A stretch of 64,000 bases of DNA from Deinococcus yavapaiensis KR-236 (GCF_003217515.1 NZ_QJSX01000001.1:372001-436000); one strand, 5' to 3'; shown: positions 16,951-25,074, counted from the first letter of the stretch. Made by a program: numbers and translations. Notes: a model not told the origin generated them from the letters alone.

Positions 16951-17813
16951 AGGCGGTGCGGCGCTTTTCTGCCACGCTCGGGCCGGGCTTCGTGTGGCTG
17001 GCCCTTTTCGTGGTCCTCCCGACGCTCATCATCTTCGGGTACTCGTTCTTGACGCGCACGGACATCGGCGGCGTGGGGCTGCCCGTCACGCTGGAGAACT
17101 ACGCGCGCTTTCTCGGCTTCGACGTTCTCGGCTTCGACCCGCTCTACTTGCAGATTTTGTGGCGCTCGGTCGTCCTCGCGTTCTTCACGACCCTTTTGTG
17201 CGTCTTGATCGGTTACCCGCTCGCGTTCTACGTCGCTACGCAGGCGCCTCGGCGCAAGAACATCCTGCTGCTGCTGCTCATCATCCCGTTTTGGACGAAC
17301 TTCTTGATTCGCACGTACGCGTGGATCGTGATCTTGGGGCGCGAAGGCGTCGTGAACGCGCTCGCCGCGCACGTCGGCCTCGGGCCGTTCGAGTTGTACC
17401 CCAGCCTTTTCGCCGTGTACATCGGCATGGTGTACGGCTTCCTCCCGTTCTTCGTGCTGCCTGTCTACGCTTCGGTGGAACGCGTCGACTGGACGCTCGC
17501 CGAGGCGGCCGCCGACCTCGGCGCGAGTCCCGCGCGGGCCTTTTGGCACGCCGTCTTTCCGCAAACGGTGCCCGGCCTCGTGGCGGGCATCCTGCTGACG
17601 TTCATTCCCGCCCTCGGCACCTTCGTCACGCCCGACATCTTGGGAGGCGCCGAGACGGCGCTCATCGGTAACGTCGTGCAGCAGCAGTTCAGCCAATCGC
17701 GCGACTGGCCGTTCGGTTCGGCCGTCGGCATCATCCTCATGGCGTTCGTGCTGCTCGGCTTGTACGTCTACGCGCGAGCGGCGGGGCAAAAGGGCTTGGA
17801 GAACCTCGCGTGA
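16947..17813 (+). CDS. potB: Polyamine ABC transporter permease
   Basis: 288 residues, six hydrophobic helices, with the EAA-type ATPase-contact loop AEAAADLGASPARAFWHAVFP near residue 185-205. The NFLIRTYAWIVILG segment is typical of PotB. It pairs with PotC in the membrane channel for spermidine/putrescine. GTG start overlaps the potA stop (16947-16950) and its own stop overlaps potC's start, so translation of the three is coupled. Confidence 0.92.
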   Translation: MKAVRRFSATLGPGFVWLALFVVLPTLIIFGYSFLTRTDIGGVGLPVTLENYARFLGFDVLGFDPLYLQILWRSVVLAFFTTLLCVLIGYPLAFYVATQAPRRKNILLLLLIIPFWTNFLIRTYAWIVILGREGVVNALAAHVGLGPFELYPSLFAVYIGMVYGFLPFFVLPVYASVERVDWTLAEAAADLGASPARAFWHAVFPQTVPGLVAGILLTFIPALGTFVTPDILGGAETALIGNVVQQQFSQSRDWPFGSAVGIILMAFVLLGLYVYARAAGQKGLENLA

Positions 17814-18604
17814 AGCCCACCCGCTCTCCCTTATGGCTTTCCACGCTGTCTTGGGCGGCGTTCGTCTTCTTGTACGTGCCGATCCTCGTCCTGATCGTGT
17901 TCTCGTTCAACGAATCGAAGTTCGGCGCGACGTGGACGGGCTTCACGACGAAGTGGTACGGAGTGCTGTTCGCGCGCGAGGACGTCGGCAACGCGCTGGA
18001 GAACTCCATGATCGTGGCAGTCGTGTCCACGCTGATCTCGACGGTGCTGGGAACGCTCGTCGGGCTGGGACTTTGGCGCTACGACTTCCGCTTCAAGCGG
18101 GCGTTCACGTTTCTGCTCGTCGTGCCGATCGTCATTCCGGACGTCGTGATGGCCGTGGGGCTCTTGATGTTCTACGGACTCGTGCGCGACGTGATCGGAG
18201 TGTTGGACCTCGGGCTCCCGACGGTGATCCTCGCGCACGTCACGTTCCAGATCAGCTACGTCGCCCTCGTGGTGCGCTCGCGCCTCGCGGGGTACGACAA
18301 GAGCTTGGAGGAAGCGGCGCGCGACCTCGGCGCGAACGGCTTGAAGGCGTTTGGTTACGTCATGCTGCCGCTCATCGTGCCCGGCATTCTCGCCGGGGCG
18401 TTGCTGGCGTTCACGCTGTCGCTCGACGACTTCGTCGTCACCTTCTTCACGTCCGGCCCGGGCGCGACGACCTTGCCGGTGCTCGTGTACTCCAGCGTGA
18501 AGCGCGGCGTGACGCCCGACATCAACGCGCTCTCCAGCCTGCTGATCTTCGTCACGGTCGTCGCGATCGTCGCCGGGAACGCCTTGCTGAGACGGCGAAG
18601 CTGA
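17810..18604 (+). CDS. potC: Polyamine ABC transporter permease
   Basis: 264 residues with six membrane segments and the EAA loop EEAARDLGANGLKAFGYVMLP. FVYVPILVLIVFSFNES near the N-terminus and SLDDFVVTFFTSGPG are typical PotC signatures. Second permease of the polyamine importer. GTG start with a 4-nt overlap to potB. The next gene begins 66 bp downstream with its own -10 box. Confidence 0.92.
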   Translation: MKPTRSPLWLSTLSWAAFVFLYVPILVLIVFSFNESKFGATWTGFTTKWYGVLFAREDVGNALENSMIVAVVSTLISTVLGTLVGLGLWRYDFRFKRAFTFLLVVPIVIPDVVMAVGLLMFYGLVRDVIGVLDLGLPTVILAHVTFQISYVALVVRSRLAGYDKSLEEAARDLGANGLKAFGYVMLPLIVPGILAGALLAFTLSLDDFVVTFFTSGPGATTLPVLVYSSVKRGVTPDINALSSLLIFVTVVAIVAGNALLRRRS

Positions 18605-18658
18605 CGTTCGCACGAAGTTGGCGCGGCGCCTGCCCGAGTGGACGCCGCGTTTTTCCTC

Positions 18659-18670
18659 TAGAATCCCGCC
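18659..18670 (+). promoter_or_regulatory. -10 box TAGAAT, leaderless GTG start
   Basis: TAGAAT at 18659-18664 is 6 nt before GTG 18671, giving the acetyltransferase its own leaderless transcript inside the pot cluster. Confidence 0.5.
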
Positions 18671-19135
18671 GTGACTTCGACCGTTCGACAAGACACCGTT
18701 CGCCTCACGCCCGTTTCTCGCGACAACTGGGAACAAGTCGTTCGCTTACGCCTGCCCGACGAGCAGCGATCGTTCGTCGCGCCGAACGTCTACAGCCTCG
18801 CCGAGGTCCAGTTCCTCACGAACGGCACGGCGCTCGCCGTGTATGCCGGGGAGACGCTCGTGGGCTTCGTGATGTACGCCTTCGACGAGGACGACCGTCA
18901 GTACTGGGTGTACCGCTTGATGATCGACGAGGCGCATCAGCGCAAAGGATACGCCCGCGCGGCGATGCACCTCGTCATCGAGGACTTGAGGGCGCGGAGC
19001 GACGTGTCGCAACTCGTCTTGGGGTACAAGCCCGAGAACGTGGGCGCGGCGAAGCTGTACGCGAACCTGGGGTTTCGGGAAACGGGCGAGGTGATCGGCG
19101 GGGAGGTCATCGCTCGGCTGCACTTCGGCGCGTGA
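18671..19135 (+). CDS. GNAT acetyltransferase, spermidine N-acetyltransferase-like
   Basis: 154 residues. The order RLTPVSRDNWEQVVRLRL, FVAPNVYSLAEVQF, YWVYRLMIDEAHQRKGYARAAM (acetyl-CoA pyrophosphate loop with the Q/RxxGxA signature) and YKPENVGAAKLYANLGF follows BltD/PaiA-like polyamine acetyltransferases. It would transfer acetyl from acetyl-CoA to polyamines, which neutralises their charge and allows export or breakdown. The position between potC and potD supports a polyamine substrate. The GTG start is fixed by the leaderless promoter. Confidence 0.8.
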   Translation: MTSTVRQDTVRLTPVSRDNWEQVVRLRLPDEQRSFVAPNVYSLAEVQFLTNGTALAVYAGETLVGFVMYAFDEDDRQYWVYRLMIDEAHQRKGYARAAMHLVIEDLRARSDVSQLVLGYKPENVGAAKLYANLGFRETGEVIGGEVIARLHFGA

Positions 19136-19263
19136 CGCGGTTTTGGAGCGGGCCGCTCGGCGCTCACCCGCTTCGCGTGCATTTCTTACGCGCTTGTGAC
19201 ATTCTTGATGAGCTGCTTTGACAGCCGACTCGGGGCCGTCAAACCCCCTGAGAGGTTTGCCAA

Positions 19264-20313
19264 ATGAAGAAACTCGCGTTTCAGTTCACCGTGGCCCTCG
19301 CGGTCGCCGTTTCCGCCTCGCACGTCGTCGCGCAAGGCGCGAAGCAGACGCTTCGGCTGTTCATCTGGTCGGATTACATGGATCCGGCCGTCATCAAGGA
19401 CTTCGAGAAGAAGTTCGGCGCCAACGTCGTGATCGACACGTACGAATCGAACGAGTCGATGCTCGCCAAACTGCAAGGCGGCGGGGCGCGCTACGACCTC
19501 GCCGTGCCGAGCGACTACATCATCCAGACGATGGTGAAGTCGAATTTGCTGCAAGAGCTTCGCGCGAAGAACGTGCCGAACCTCAAGAACATCGCCTCGA
19601 CCTTCAAGAGCCCGAAGTACGATCCCGGCAACAAGTACAGCGCGGCGTACCAGTACTCGGCGACGGCCGTCGCGTACCGCGCGGACAAGGTCAAAAACCC
19701 CGCGCAAAGCTGGTCGGTCATCTTCGGCAGCGAGGACAAGATTCGCTTCGCCTTGCTCGACGATCCGCGCGAAGTGATCGGCGCGGCGCTGAAGTACCTC
19801 GGGTACAGCCTGAACTCCACGAGCACGCAAGAGCTCGCCAAGGCGCGTGATCTCATCGTGAAGACGAAGGCGAAGAAGGGCTTCGTGGGCTTCGACGGCG
19901 GCCCCGGCATTCGCAACAAGCTGCTCGCGGGCGAAATCGACCTCGGACAGATCTACGCGGGCGACGGTCTGCAGGGCGCGCAGGAAAACAAGAACCTCAA
20001 GCTGTTCATCCCGAAGGAAGGCACGACGATCTCCGTCGACAACCTCGTGGTGTTGAAGAACGCGCCGAACCGCGACCTCGCCGAGAAGTTCGTCAACTTC
20101 ATCCTCGACGCGAAGGTCGGGGCGCGCATCAGCAACTACACTCAGTACGCCACCCCGAACGGCGCGGCTCGCCAGTACCTCGATCCCGCGTTGAAGTCCA
20201 ACCAGGCGCTCTACCCGCCCGCCGTCGTCGCCAAAGGCTTCGAGAACATTCGCGAAGTCGGCAGCGCGACGCGCCTCTACGACCGCATCTGGACGCAAGT
20301 CAAAGCGCGCTGA
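19264..20313 (+). CDS. potD: Polyamine ABC transporter substrate-binding protein
   Basis: 349 residues. Signal peptide residues 1-23 (basic MKK, hydrophobic core, ASHVVA cleavage region). The mature protein has the type-II binding-protein pattern of PotD/PotF: LRLFIWSDYMDPAVIKDFEKKFG at the N-terminus, DLAVPSDYIIQ, and late YTQYATPNGAARQYL. It captures spermidine or putrescine outside the membrane and delivers it to PotBC. The ATG at 19264 is preceded by a GAGAGG Shine-Dalgarno-like site. It is followed by a strong terminator. Confidence 0.92.
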   Translation: MKKLAFQFTVALAVAVSASHVVAQGAKQTLRLFIWSDYMDPAVIKDFEKKFGANVVIDTYESNESMLAKLQGGGARYDLAVPSDYIIQTMVKSNLLQELRAKNVPNLKNIASTFKSPKYDPGNKYSAAYQYSATAVAYRADKVKNPAQSWSVIFGSEDKIRFALLDDPREVIGAALKYLGYSLNSTSTQELAKARDLIVKTKAKKGFVGFDGGPGIRNKLLAGEIDLGQIYAGDGLQGAQENKNLKLFIPKEGTTISVDNLVVLKNAPNRDLAEKFVNFILDAKVGARISNYTQYATPNGAARQYLDPALKSNQALYPPAVVAKGFENIREVGSATRLYDRIWTQVKAR

Positions 20314-20338
20314 ACGCCCGCTCCTTCGGTTTCCTGCC

Positions 20339-20370
20339 CGCCCCTCTTCCTTCGTGGAAGAGGGGCGTTT
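20339..20370 (+). terminator. Rho-independent terminator after potD
   Basis: Perfect 12-bp stem 20339-20350 with 20356-20367 (CGCCCCTCTTCC / GGAAGAGGGGCG), 5-nt loop TTCGT, then TTT. Confidence 0.8.
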
Positions 20371-20419
20371 GCATGCCCCGAGCTCGTCACGCGGGTCGGG
20401 AAGCGCGCTTCGCGTGCCG

Positions 20420-20842
20420 TCAAGCGGGCGCGGTGTCGCACAACTGCGCGAGGCGAATGCCGCCGAGGGTGTCTCGCCAGCCGAGCGTCATGGCGATCCA
20501 GGCGGCTTTGAGCTTGCAGTTGCCTTTGCGCTCTTGGGTGGGGCACTTCGCTTTGACTTGGCAGCCGTCGAGGATGACTTTGCCGGACACGGCTTCGACG
20601 ACGTCGAGCAAGGTGAGCGTGTCGGGGTCGACGGCGAGTTTCACGCCGCCGCCTCGACCCATGGTGGACGTGACGAGATCCGCCTTGACGAGGGTGGAGA
20701 GGATTTTGGCGAGAAAGGCGGGCGGCGCTTGCAAGTCCTTGGCGATGGCGGCGGCGTTCGTGCCGGGATTCTCGGCGATGTTGATGAGGGCATGGATGGC
20801 GAGGCTTTCTTCGCGTTTGAGCATGTTTCGCAGGTCGTCCAT
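20420..20842 (-). CDS. Rrf2-family regulator with three cysteines (NsrR/IscR-like)
   Basis: 140 residues. N-terminal winged helix (REESLAIHALINIAENP; recognition region PAFLAKILSTLVKADLV; wing GRGGGVKLA). Near the C-terminus are Cys at a C-x5-C-x8-C spacing (CQVKAKC then GNC), the usual place for a [2Fe-2S] or [4Fe-4S] cluster in NsrR and IscR. It likely senses NO, redox state or iron-sulfur status. ATG 20842 has a GAGGAGA site. It is divergent from the multicopper oxidase operon, with an inverted repeat in between, so it probably controls that operon and itself. Confidence 0.85.
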   Translation of the reverse strand: MDDLRNMLKREESLAIHALINIAENPGTNAAAIAKDLQAPPAFLAKILSTLVKADLVTSTMGRGGGVKLAVDPDTLTLLDVVEAVSGKVILDGCQVKAKCPTQERKGNCKLKAAWIAMTLGWRDTLGGIRLAQLCDTAPA

Positions 20843-20917
20843 GGCAATCTCCTCGCTGAGTCTTCTCGTGAAACTTGGGACAAAGGTCTCTTCGCGCTCG
20901 TGAACCTTCGCACTAAG

Positions 20918-20947
20918 CTTAACTCAGATAAGTTAGTCCGAGTTAAG
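20918..20947. promoter_or_regulatory. Inverted repeat operator between Rrf2 gene and oxidase operon
   Basis: CTTAACTC (20918-20925) and GAGTTAAG (20940-20947) are a perfect inverted repeat 14 nt apart. A second AGTTA half-site lies at 20931-20935, 10 bp (one helical turn) from the one at 20941-20945. AT-rich in a GC-rich background, placed 21 bp before the oxidase ATG and 75 bp before the Rrf2 ATG. Probable binding site for the divergent Rrf2 protein. Confidence 0.65.
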
Positions 20948-20967
20948 AAACGAAGGGAAGTAGTCAA

Positions 20968-22353
20968 ATGCAACGTCTCAGCAAAAACACCAAGCTCGCC
21001 GTCACCGCCACCATCCTCATCGGCGCCTTCCTGCTGGTCGCCGCCAGCGCGCCCAGCAGCGAACGCGACGTGGACATCCGCGACTTCGTCAACGCCTCGG
21101 GCGGAACGCTGACGGGCCGCCAAGCCACGGGCGAACTGCGCAACTTCACCCTCGAAGTCCACAAGATCGTCACCGAAATCGCTCCGGGCGTCAAAGTCGA
21201 ACAGTGGGCCTACGGCTTTCCCGGTCAGCAAGCGACCGTGCCCGGCCCCGAACTGCGCGTGAAGGAAGGCGACGTCGTCTCCATCACCTTCAAAAACACC
21301 CACGACCAGCCGCACACCATCCACCTGCACGGCATCACGCGTCTCGCGCAGGACATGGACGGCATCAAGGAAGTGCTGCCCGGAGAGTCGTACACCTACA
21401 CCTTCGTCGCCTCGCACGCGGGCACGTACGCCTATCACTGCCACTTCCAGACGTACCTGCACGCCGATATGGGCATGTACGGCGCCCTCGTCGTCGAACC
21501 GAGGGACGACGCCCAAAAGGTCTGGAATACCGAGCACACCCTCGTCCTCGACGAGTGGGACAGCCACCAAGACCCCAAGGCGCCGATCCACACGTCCACG
21601 CCCAACTACTTCCTCGTGAACGGCAAGTCCTTCCCGCTCGCCGAGAACATCAAGATCGCCGACAACGAGGTCAGCTTGCTGCGCGTCGTCAACATGGGTG
21701 ACGAGCCGCACGCGTGGCACCTGCACGGCATGAACTTCCTCAAGATCGCCAAGGACGGCGAGAACTTGGAACACCCCACGCGAGAAGACGTCCTTTTCAT
21801 CGCCCCCGGCGAGCGATACGACATCCTCGTCAAAGGCCGCGACGGCAGCTTCCCCTTCCACGACCACATGGTCAAGAACGTCACGAACAACGGCATCTAC
21901 CCCGGCGGGATGCACGTCATGATCGAAGGCGGCACCCCCCTGACCTTCTCGGGCGACGTCGCGCCGACCTCGGACGCGCACGCCCACACCGGCCACGCGG
22001 CGACGACCGACCACGAGCACGCCATGGCCGACATGCCGGGCATGACCGCCCCCGCCAGCACGCCGCAGACCGTGCACATCAAGAACTTCGCCTTCGATCA
22101 TCCTGTCGTGCACGTCAAGGCAGGCACGAAGGTCACGTGGATCAACGAGGACGCGGTGCCTCACAGCGTCACCGCCGGGACTCCCGGTCAAGACGCGCAG
22201 ACGCGCGCCTTCGACTCGACGGGCGAAGCGAAAGGCAAGATGCAGTTGATGGCCCAAGGTCAAGCGTGGAGCTACACCTTCGACAAGAAGGGGACGTTCG
22301 AGTACTACTGCCTGCCGCATACCAACATGACCGCCACGGTCATCGTGGAATGA
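20968..22353 (+). CDS. Two-domain multicopper oxidase / copper nitrite reductase-like protein fused to a cupredoxin
   Basis: 461 residues. N-terminal membrane/secretion segment (residues 8-27). Cupredoxin domain 1 holds HTIHLHG and a type-1 copper set in YHCHFQTYLHADMGM; domain 2 has HAWHLHG and FPFHDHM but no Cys. So the blue copper is in domain 1, as in two-domain oxidases and NirK-type enzymes. A His/Met-rich linker (about residues 330-360) leads to a third cupredoxin domain with its own ligands (VPHSV, YYCLPHTNM). The last domain may feed electrons to the others. Substrate, nitrite or metal/phenol oxidation, is undecided. Confidence 0.85.
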   Translation: MQRLSKNTKLAVTATILIGAFLLVAASAPSSERDVDIRDFVNASGGTLTGRQATGELRNFTLEVHKIVTEIAPGVKVEQWAYGFPGQQATVPGPELRVKEGDVVSITFKNTHDQPHTIHLHGITRLAQDMDGIKEVLPGESYTYTFVASHAGTYAYHCHFQTYLHADMGMYGALVVEPRDDAQKVWNTEHTLVLDEWDSHQDPKAPIHTSTPNYFLVNGKSFPLAENIKIADNEVSLLRVVNMGDEPHAWHLHGMNFLKIAKDGENLEHPTREDVLFIAPGERYDILVKGRDGSFPFHDHMVKNVTNNGIYPGGMHVMIEGGTPLTFSGDVAPTSDAHAHTGHAATTDHEHAMADMPGMTAPASTPQTVHIKNFAFDHPVVHVKAGTKVTWINEDAVPHSVTAGTPGQDAQTRAFDSTGEAKGKMQLMAQGQAWSYTFDKKGTFEYYCLPHTNMTATVIVE

Positions 22354-22362
22354 CCTTCCCTC

Positions 22363-22386
22363 GGGGCCGCGCGAATGCGCGGCCCC
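22363..22386 (+). terminator. Intra-operon hairpin
   Basis: Perfect 10-bp stem 22363-22372 with 22377-22386 (GGGGCCGCGC / GCGCGGCCCC), GAAT loop, no T-run. Placed between the oxidase and haemoglobin genes, it could be an attenuator or an RNA-processing site. Confidence 0.5.
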
Positions 22387-22408
22387 GCCTCGCCCTACCA
22401 GGAGACGC

Positions 22409-22867
22409 ATGCAGATCCTCACCGGCACCCTCTACGACCGCATGGGCGGCGCGCGAAGCGTCGAGAAGCTCGTGCACGCCTTTTACGACCAGGCGGCGCG
22501 CGACCCCGTCCTCTCCCCCGTCTTCACCGCCGCCGCGGCGGGCGACCCCGGCGCTTGGTGGGCGCGGCACCTGACGAAGATGGTGCGCTTCTGGACGAGC
22601 GTCTCAGGCGGACCGCCGTACTATCACGGCAGCCCCGTGCTCGCGCACGACGGCTTCGGGATCGAAGCGCGCCACTTCGACGCGTGGCTGACGTTGTGGC
22701 ACGACGTTTTGTTCGACTCTCTCGAAGAGGACGTCGCACGCGAGCTTCTCGTGCGCGCCACCCGCATGCGGCACGTCCTAGAGCGCCACTTGAGCGGCGA
22801 CGTCGGAAATTCCATGAACGCGTACGGCACCCGCCCCGAACGAGAACCGCAAGGAGGAAAACGATGA
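22409..22867 (+). CDS. Truncated haemoglobin, probably group III
   Basis: 152 residues. The globin core shows the B-helix Tyr in HAFYDQAARDPVLSPVF, MVRFWTSVSGG with the group III-like GGPPYYHGSPVLAH segment, and the proximal His in ARHFDAWLTLWHD. Group III truncated haemoglobins are linked to NO and oxygen handling, for example in Campylobacter. The gene has a GGAG site 6 nt before ATG 22409 and overlaps the following cupin gene's start by 4 nt (ATGA). This supports a role in nitrosative stress with the Rrf2-regulated oxidase. Confidence 0.85.
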   Translation: MQILTGTLYDRMGGARSVEKLVHAFYDQAARDPVLSPVFTAAAAGDPGAWWARHLTKMVRFWTSVSGGPPYYHGSPVLAHDGFGIEARHFDAWLTLWHDVLFDSLEEDVARELLVRATRMRHVLERHLSGDVGNSMNAYGTRPEREPQGGKR

Positions 22868-23169
22868 ATTCCGAGCGCCCCGAATCCAACCCGCTTCCCG
22901 ACGTCGCCTCCCATCCCGAAGTCAAGGTCTTTCGGCGCCGCCTCGATCCGCACGCCCGACTGCCCGAGCACACCCACAAGGGACGCGAAGTCGTCGTGAC
23001 GGTCGTCTCGGGCGACCTCACGTTGACGCTCGGCGCGCAGGCGCGGTTCTTGACCGAGAATGACGTCGCCACCTTCGGCGGCGACGTCGTCACGAGCTTG
23101 CGAGCGGGCGAACGAGGAGCGGAATTCACCGTGACCCTCGTGCCCGTAACGGCCGTGCCACGAAGATAG
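22864..23169 (+). CDS. Small cupin-domain protein
   Basis: 101 residues, ATG 22864 with an AAGGAGG ribosome site overlapping the end of the haemoglobin gene. The single cupin barrel has its metal motif in LPEHTHKGREVVVTVVSGDLTLTLG. Such proteins bind a metal and are often dioxygenases, isomerases or sensors; I cannot assign a reaction. The 4-nt overlap and strong Shine-Dalgarno sequence suggest translational coupling with the globin, so a joint redox role is likely. Confidence 0.75.
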   Translation: MNSERPESNPLPDVASHPEVKVFRRRLDPHARLPEHTHKGREVVVTVVSGDLTLTLGAQARFLTENDVATFGGDVVTSLRAGERGAEFTVTLVPVTAVPRR

Positions 23170-23489
23170 ACTTCGCCGTCGCCTTGATCGAGCCGACCGG
23201 CGAGAAGAGCATCCACCATTCGGCTGCCGGCGTTACAGCTCAAGAAGTCGGACGCCATCATGCCGAACGAGTGCGACGCGAGGACGTCGGGCGTACGCTC
23301 GTTTCGTGGGCGCGACTGTCACCAATCTGAGCTCGTGAAGTCGTGACGCCCGAGGGCTGTGAGACGAAGAGGCGGGCGGGTTGCACGTCGCGCCGAGGTG
23401 AACGCGAGCGCGCTTGTTCTCAAGAGACAGTGGAGCCCTCTTCACGCGGCGCTCGAGCGTGACTCGGGAAGCGTCGTTACCGTGAAGGC
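23170..23489. other. Intergenic, no gene recognised
   Basis: About 320 bases with short frames in all directions, none with a believable protein, promoter or repeat. Confidence 0.4.
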
Positions 23490-23771
23490 ATGAACGATAA
23501 GCGTGTGCGGTCGCCGTGGTACTTGCCGCTCGTGGTGGGTGCTTTGACCCTCGGCATGGTCGCGTGCGCGCCCGAGCAGGAAACGACGGACTCGCGCTTG
23601 GAGCGAGACGTCGAGCAAGGCGTGCAGCGAAGCGTCGACGAGGTGCAGGAAAACGTGCAGCAGTTCGGGGAGGGCGTGCGCGACGTCGTCGACGACGCGT
23701 CGAAGGCCATCGACGACGTCGCGGACGGCGTGGAGCAAGGCGTGGAGAACGCGGTTCAGAACGGTCGCTGA
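23490..23771 (+). CDS. Small lipoprotein with amphipathic repeat
   Basis: 93 residues. Signal peptide with lipobox LGMVAC (Cys near residue 26), then an acidic, Val/Glu/Asp-rich helical region with heptad-like repeats (DVEQGVQRSVDEVQENVQQ, VRDVVDDASKAIDDVADGVE). This resembles small outer-envelope or stress lipoproteins, but I do not recognise the family. A strong terminator follows immediately. Confidence 0.65.
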   Translation: MNDKRVRSPWYLPLVVGALTLGMVACAPEQETTDSRLERDVEQGVQRSVDEVQENVQQFGEGVRDVVDDASKAIDDVADGVEQGVENAVQNGR

Positions 23772-23776
23772 GCGGC

Positions 23777-23812
23777 GGGCGGCGTTCACTTGGAAGTGAA
23801 CGCCGCCCTTTT
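23777..23812 (+). terminator. Rho-independent terminator
   Basis: Perfect 15-nt arms 23777-23791 and 23794-23808 (GGGCGGCGTTCACTT and its complement) followed by TTTT. Confidence 0.85.
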
Positions 23813-23817
23813 CGCTC

Positions 23818-23850
23818 TTGACATATTCCGGTATAGGCATATAATGAGAT
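23818..23850 (+). promoter_or_regulatory. Consensus sigma-70-type promoter, leaderless start of arsR-like gene
   Basis: TTGACA (23818-23823), 16-bp spacer, TATAAT (23840-23845), then 5 nt to ATG 23851. The strongest promoter in the window by eye, and it implies a leaderless mRNA. Confidence 0.8.
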
Positions 23851-24204
23851 ATGGCGAGAGCGGCCACCACCAGCGATGTCTTCAACGCCCTCGCCGAGCC
23901 GAAGCGGCGACAACTCGTGGATCTTCTCGCGAGCGGCGAACGCAGCGTAACCGACCTCGTCCGTCTGCTCGAACTCACCCAACCCGCCGTCTCCAAGCAC
24001 CTGCGCGTCCTGCGCGACGTCGGGATCGTGCACGTTCGAGACGACGGTCGCCAGCGCCTCTACCGCCTCGATCCCCTTTCCCTGAGGCCCATCCACGACT
24101 GGGTGGCGCCTTACCAGCACCTCTGGAACCGCCGATTCGAAGCACTGGACAACGTGCTGGACGAACTCCAGCGACAGGAGGAACGAGATGACGGCAGCGA
24201 GTGA
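23851..24204 (+). CDS. ArsR-family winged-helix regulator
   Basis: 117 residues. FNALAEPKRRQLVDLLASGERSVTDLVRLLELTQPAVSKHLRVLRDVGIV is a textbook ArsR/SmtB DNA-binding domain with the wing RDDGRQRLYRLDP. No Cys metal site is visible, so it belongs to the non-metal branch that accompanies AHSA1/SRPBCC genes. Its last 17 nt overlap the next gene. It probably represses its own leaderless promoter. Confidence 0.88.
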   Translation: MARAATTSDVFNALAEPKRRQLVDLLASGERSVTDLVRLLELTQPAVSKHLRVLRDVGIVHVRDDGRQRLYRLDPLSLRPIHDWVAPYQHLWNRRFEALDNVLDELQRQEERDDGSE

Positions 24205-24688
24205 AGGCAAAACGGCGACGGTCACCCTTCCGAGCGACCGACAAATTCTCATCACGCGCGAATTCGACGCGCCCGCCCACCTTGTCTTCAAGGCGTTCAC
24301 CACGCCCGAACTCGTGGGCCGCTGGTGGAGCGCCGACATGGGCGAAACCACACTCGTCGCCATCGACCTGCGCGTGGGCGGCGCGTGGCGGTACGTGATG
24401 GTCACGCATGACGGCGTCGAGGTCGCGTTCCACGGCGAGTACTTGGAAGTCGTCCCGAACGAACGCCTCGTTTCCACCGAAGTCTACGAGAACCTTCCGC
24501 CGGACGTTCCGCAAGAGACGGCCGTCAACACGGCGACGTTCACCGAAGAGAACGGTCGCACGATCCTCACCATCCTCGTCACCCACTCGACGCGCGAACA
24601 CCGAGACGGCCATCTGAAGTCCGGCATGGAAGGCGGCTTGCAAAAAGCGCTGCACCTCCTCGAAAGCGTCGCCCGCGGCCTCGCCTGA
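24188..24688 (+). CDS. SRPBCC / AHSA1-like protein
   Basis: 166 residues. Begins LITREFDAPAHLVFKAFTTPELVGRWW, the helix-grip start of AHSA1-like START-superfamily proteins, with GGAWRYVM and YLEVVPNERLV following. These have a hydrophobic ligand pocket. The pair ArsR-AHSA1 with overlapping genes is common in bacteria; the ligand is generally unknown. The gene ends with a C-terminal helix (GGLQKALHLLESVARGLA). Confidence 0.85.
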   Translation: MTAASEGKTATVTLPSDRQILITREFDAPAHLVFKAFTTPELVGRWWSADMGETTLVAIDLRVGGAWRYVMVTHDGVEVAFHGEYLEVVPNERLVSTEVYENLPPDVPQETAVNTATFTEENGRTILTILVTHSTREHRDGHLKSGMEGGLQKALHLLESVARGLA

Positions 24689-25074
24689 CTCGACATGCCG
24701 CACGTGGAACGCCGCCGCAACGACCTCGACCCCACGAAGTCACATCTCCGCGAGGTGCGGTCGGTTCGAGAACGTGGTCGGGGCGGCAGGCGAGAGCAAG
24801 CTCGGCGCGGATCTCCGTTCGAGCGACTGCGCGAAGAAGGCGCGACCTTGTCGGCGACGGCGCACGCGCTGAGGAAGCCGTCACGTCCGTCGCTCACCTA
24901 CTGATGGGCCGCGTCGCCGAACGCGTTCCGCGCCCTGCGAAGGTGCCGGTGCTACTCGCGAGACCACGCGCCCACGACCTTCGAGACGCGGACAGCCGTG
25001 ACAAGCGTGGCAATGCCCCGTGATGCCGCGCTCGAACGAAGCGAGACCGGCCTTTTCAGACGGTCTCGCCTTCG
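24689..25074. other. Intergenic, no gene recognised apart from a hairpin at its right end
   Basis: Short Arg-rich frames only, typical of GC-rich shadow translations. A hairpin sits at 25041-25069. Confidence 0.4.
25041..25069 (-). terminator. Hairpin after the small membrane gene
   Basis: GCGAGACCG (25041-25049) pairs with CGGTCTCGC (25061-25069), 11-nt loop, just after the minus-strand stop at 25075; no long T-run. Confidence 0.5.

Noticed and set aside
22524..23261. Minus-strand frame opposite the cupin and haemoglobin genes
   Set aside because: Covers well-supported plus-strand genes; sequence is a Ser/Arg-rich shadow.
24695..24904. 69-residue Arg-rich frame after the AHSA1 gene
   Set aside because: Composition is that of GC-rich shadow translation, with no promoter, Shine-Dalgarno sequence or recognisable family.
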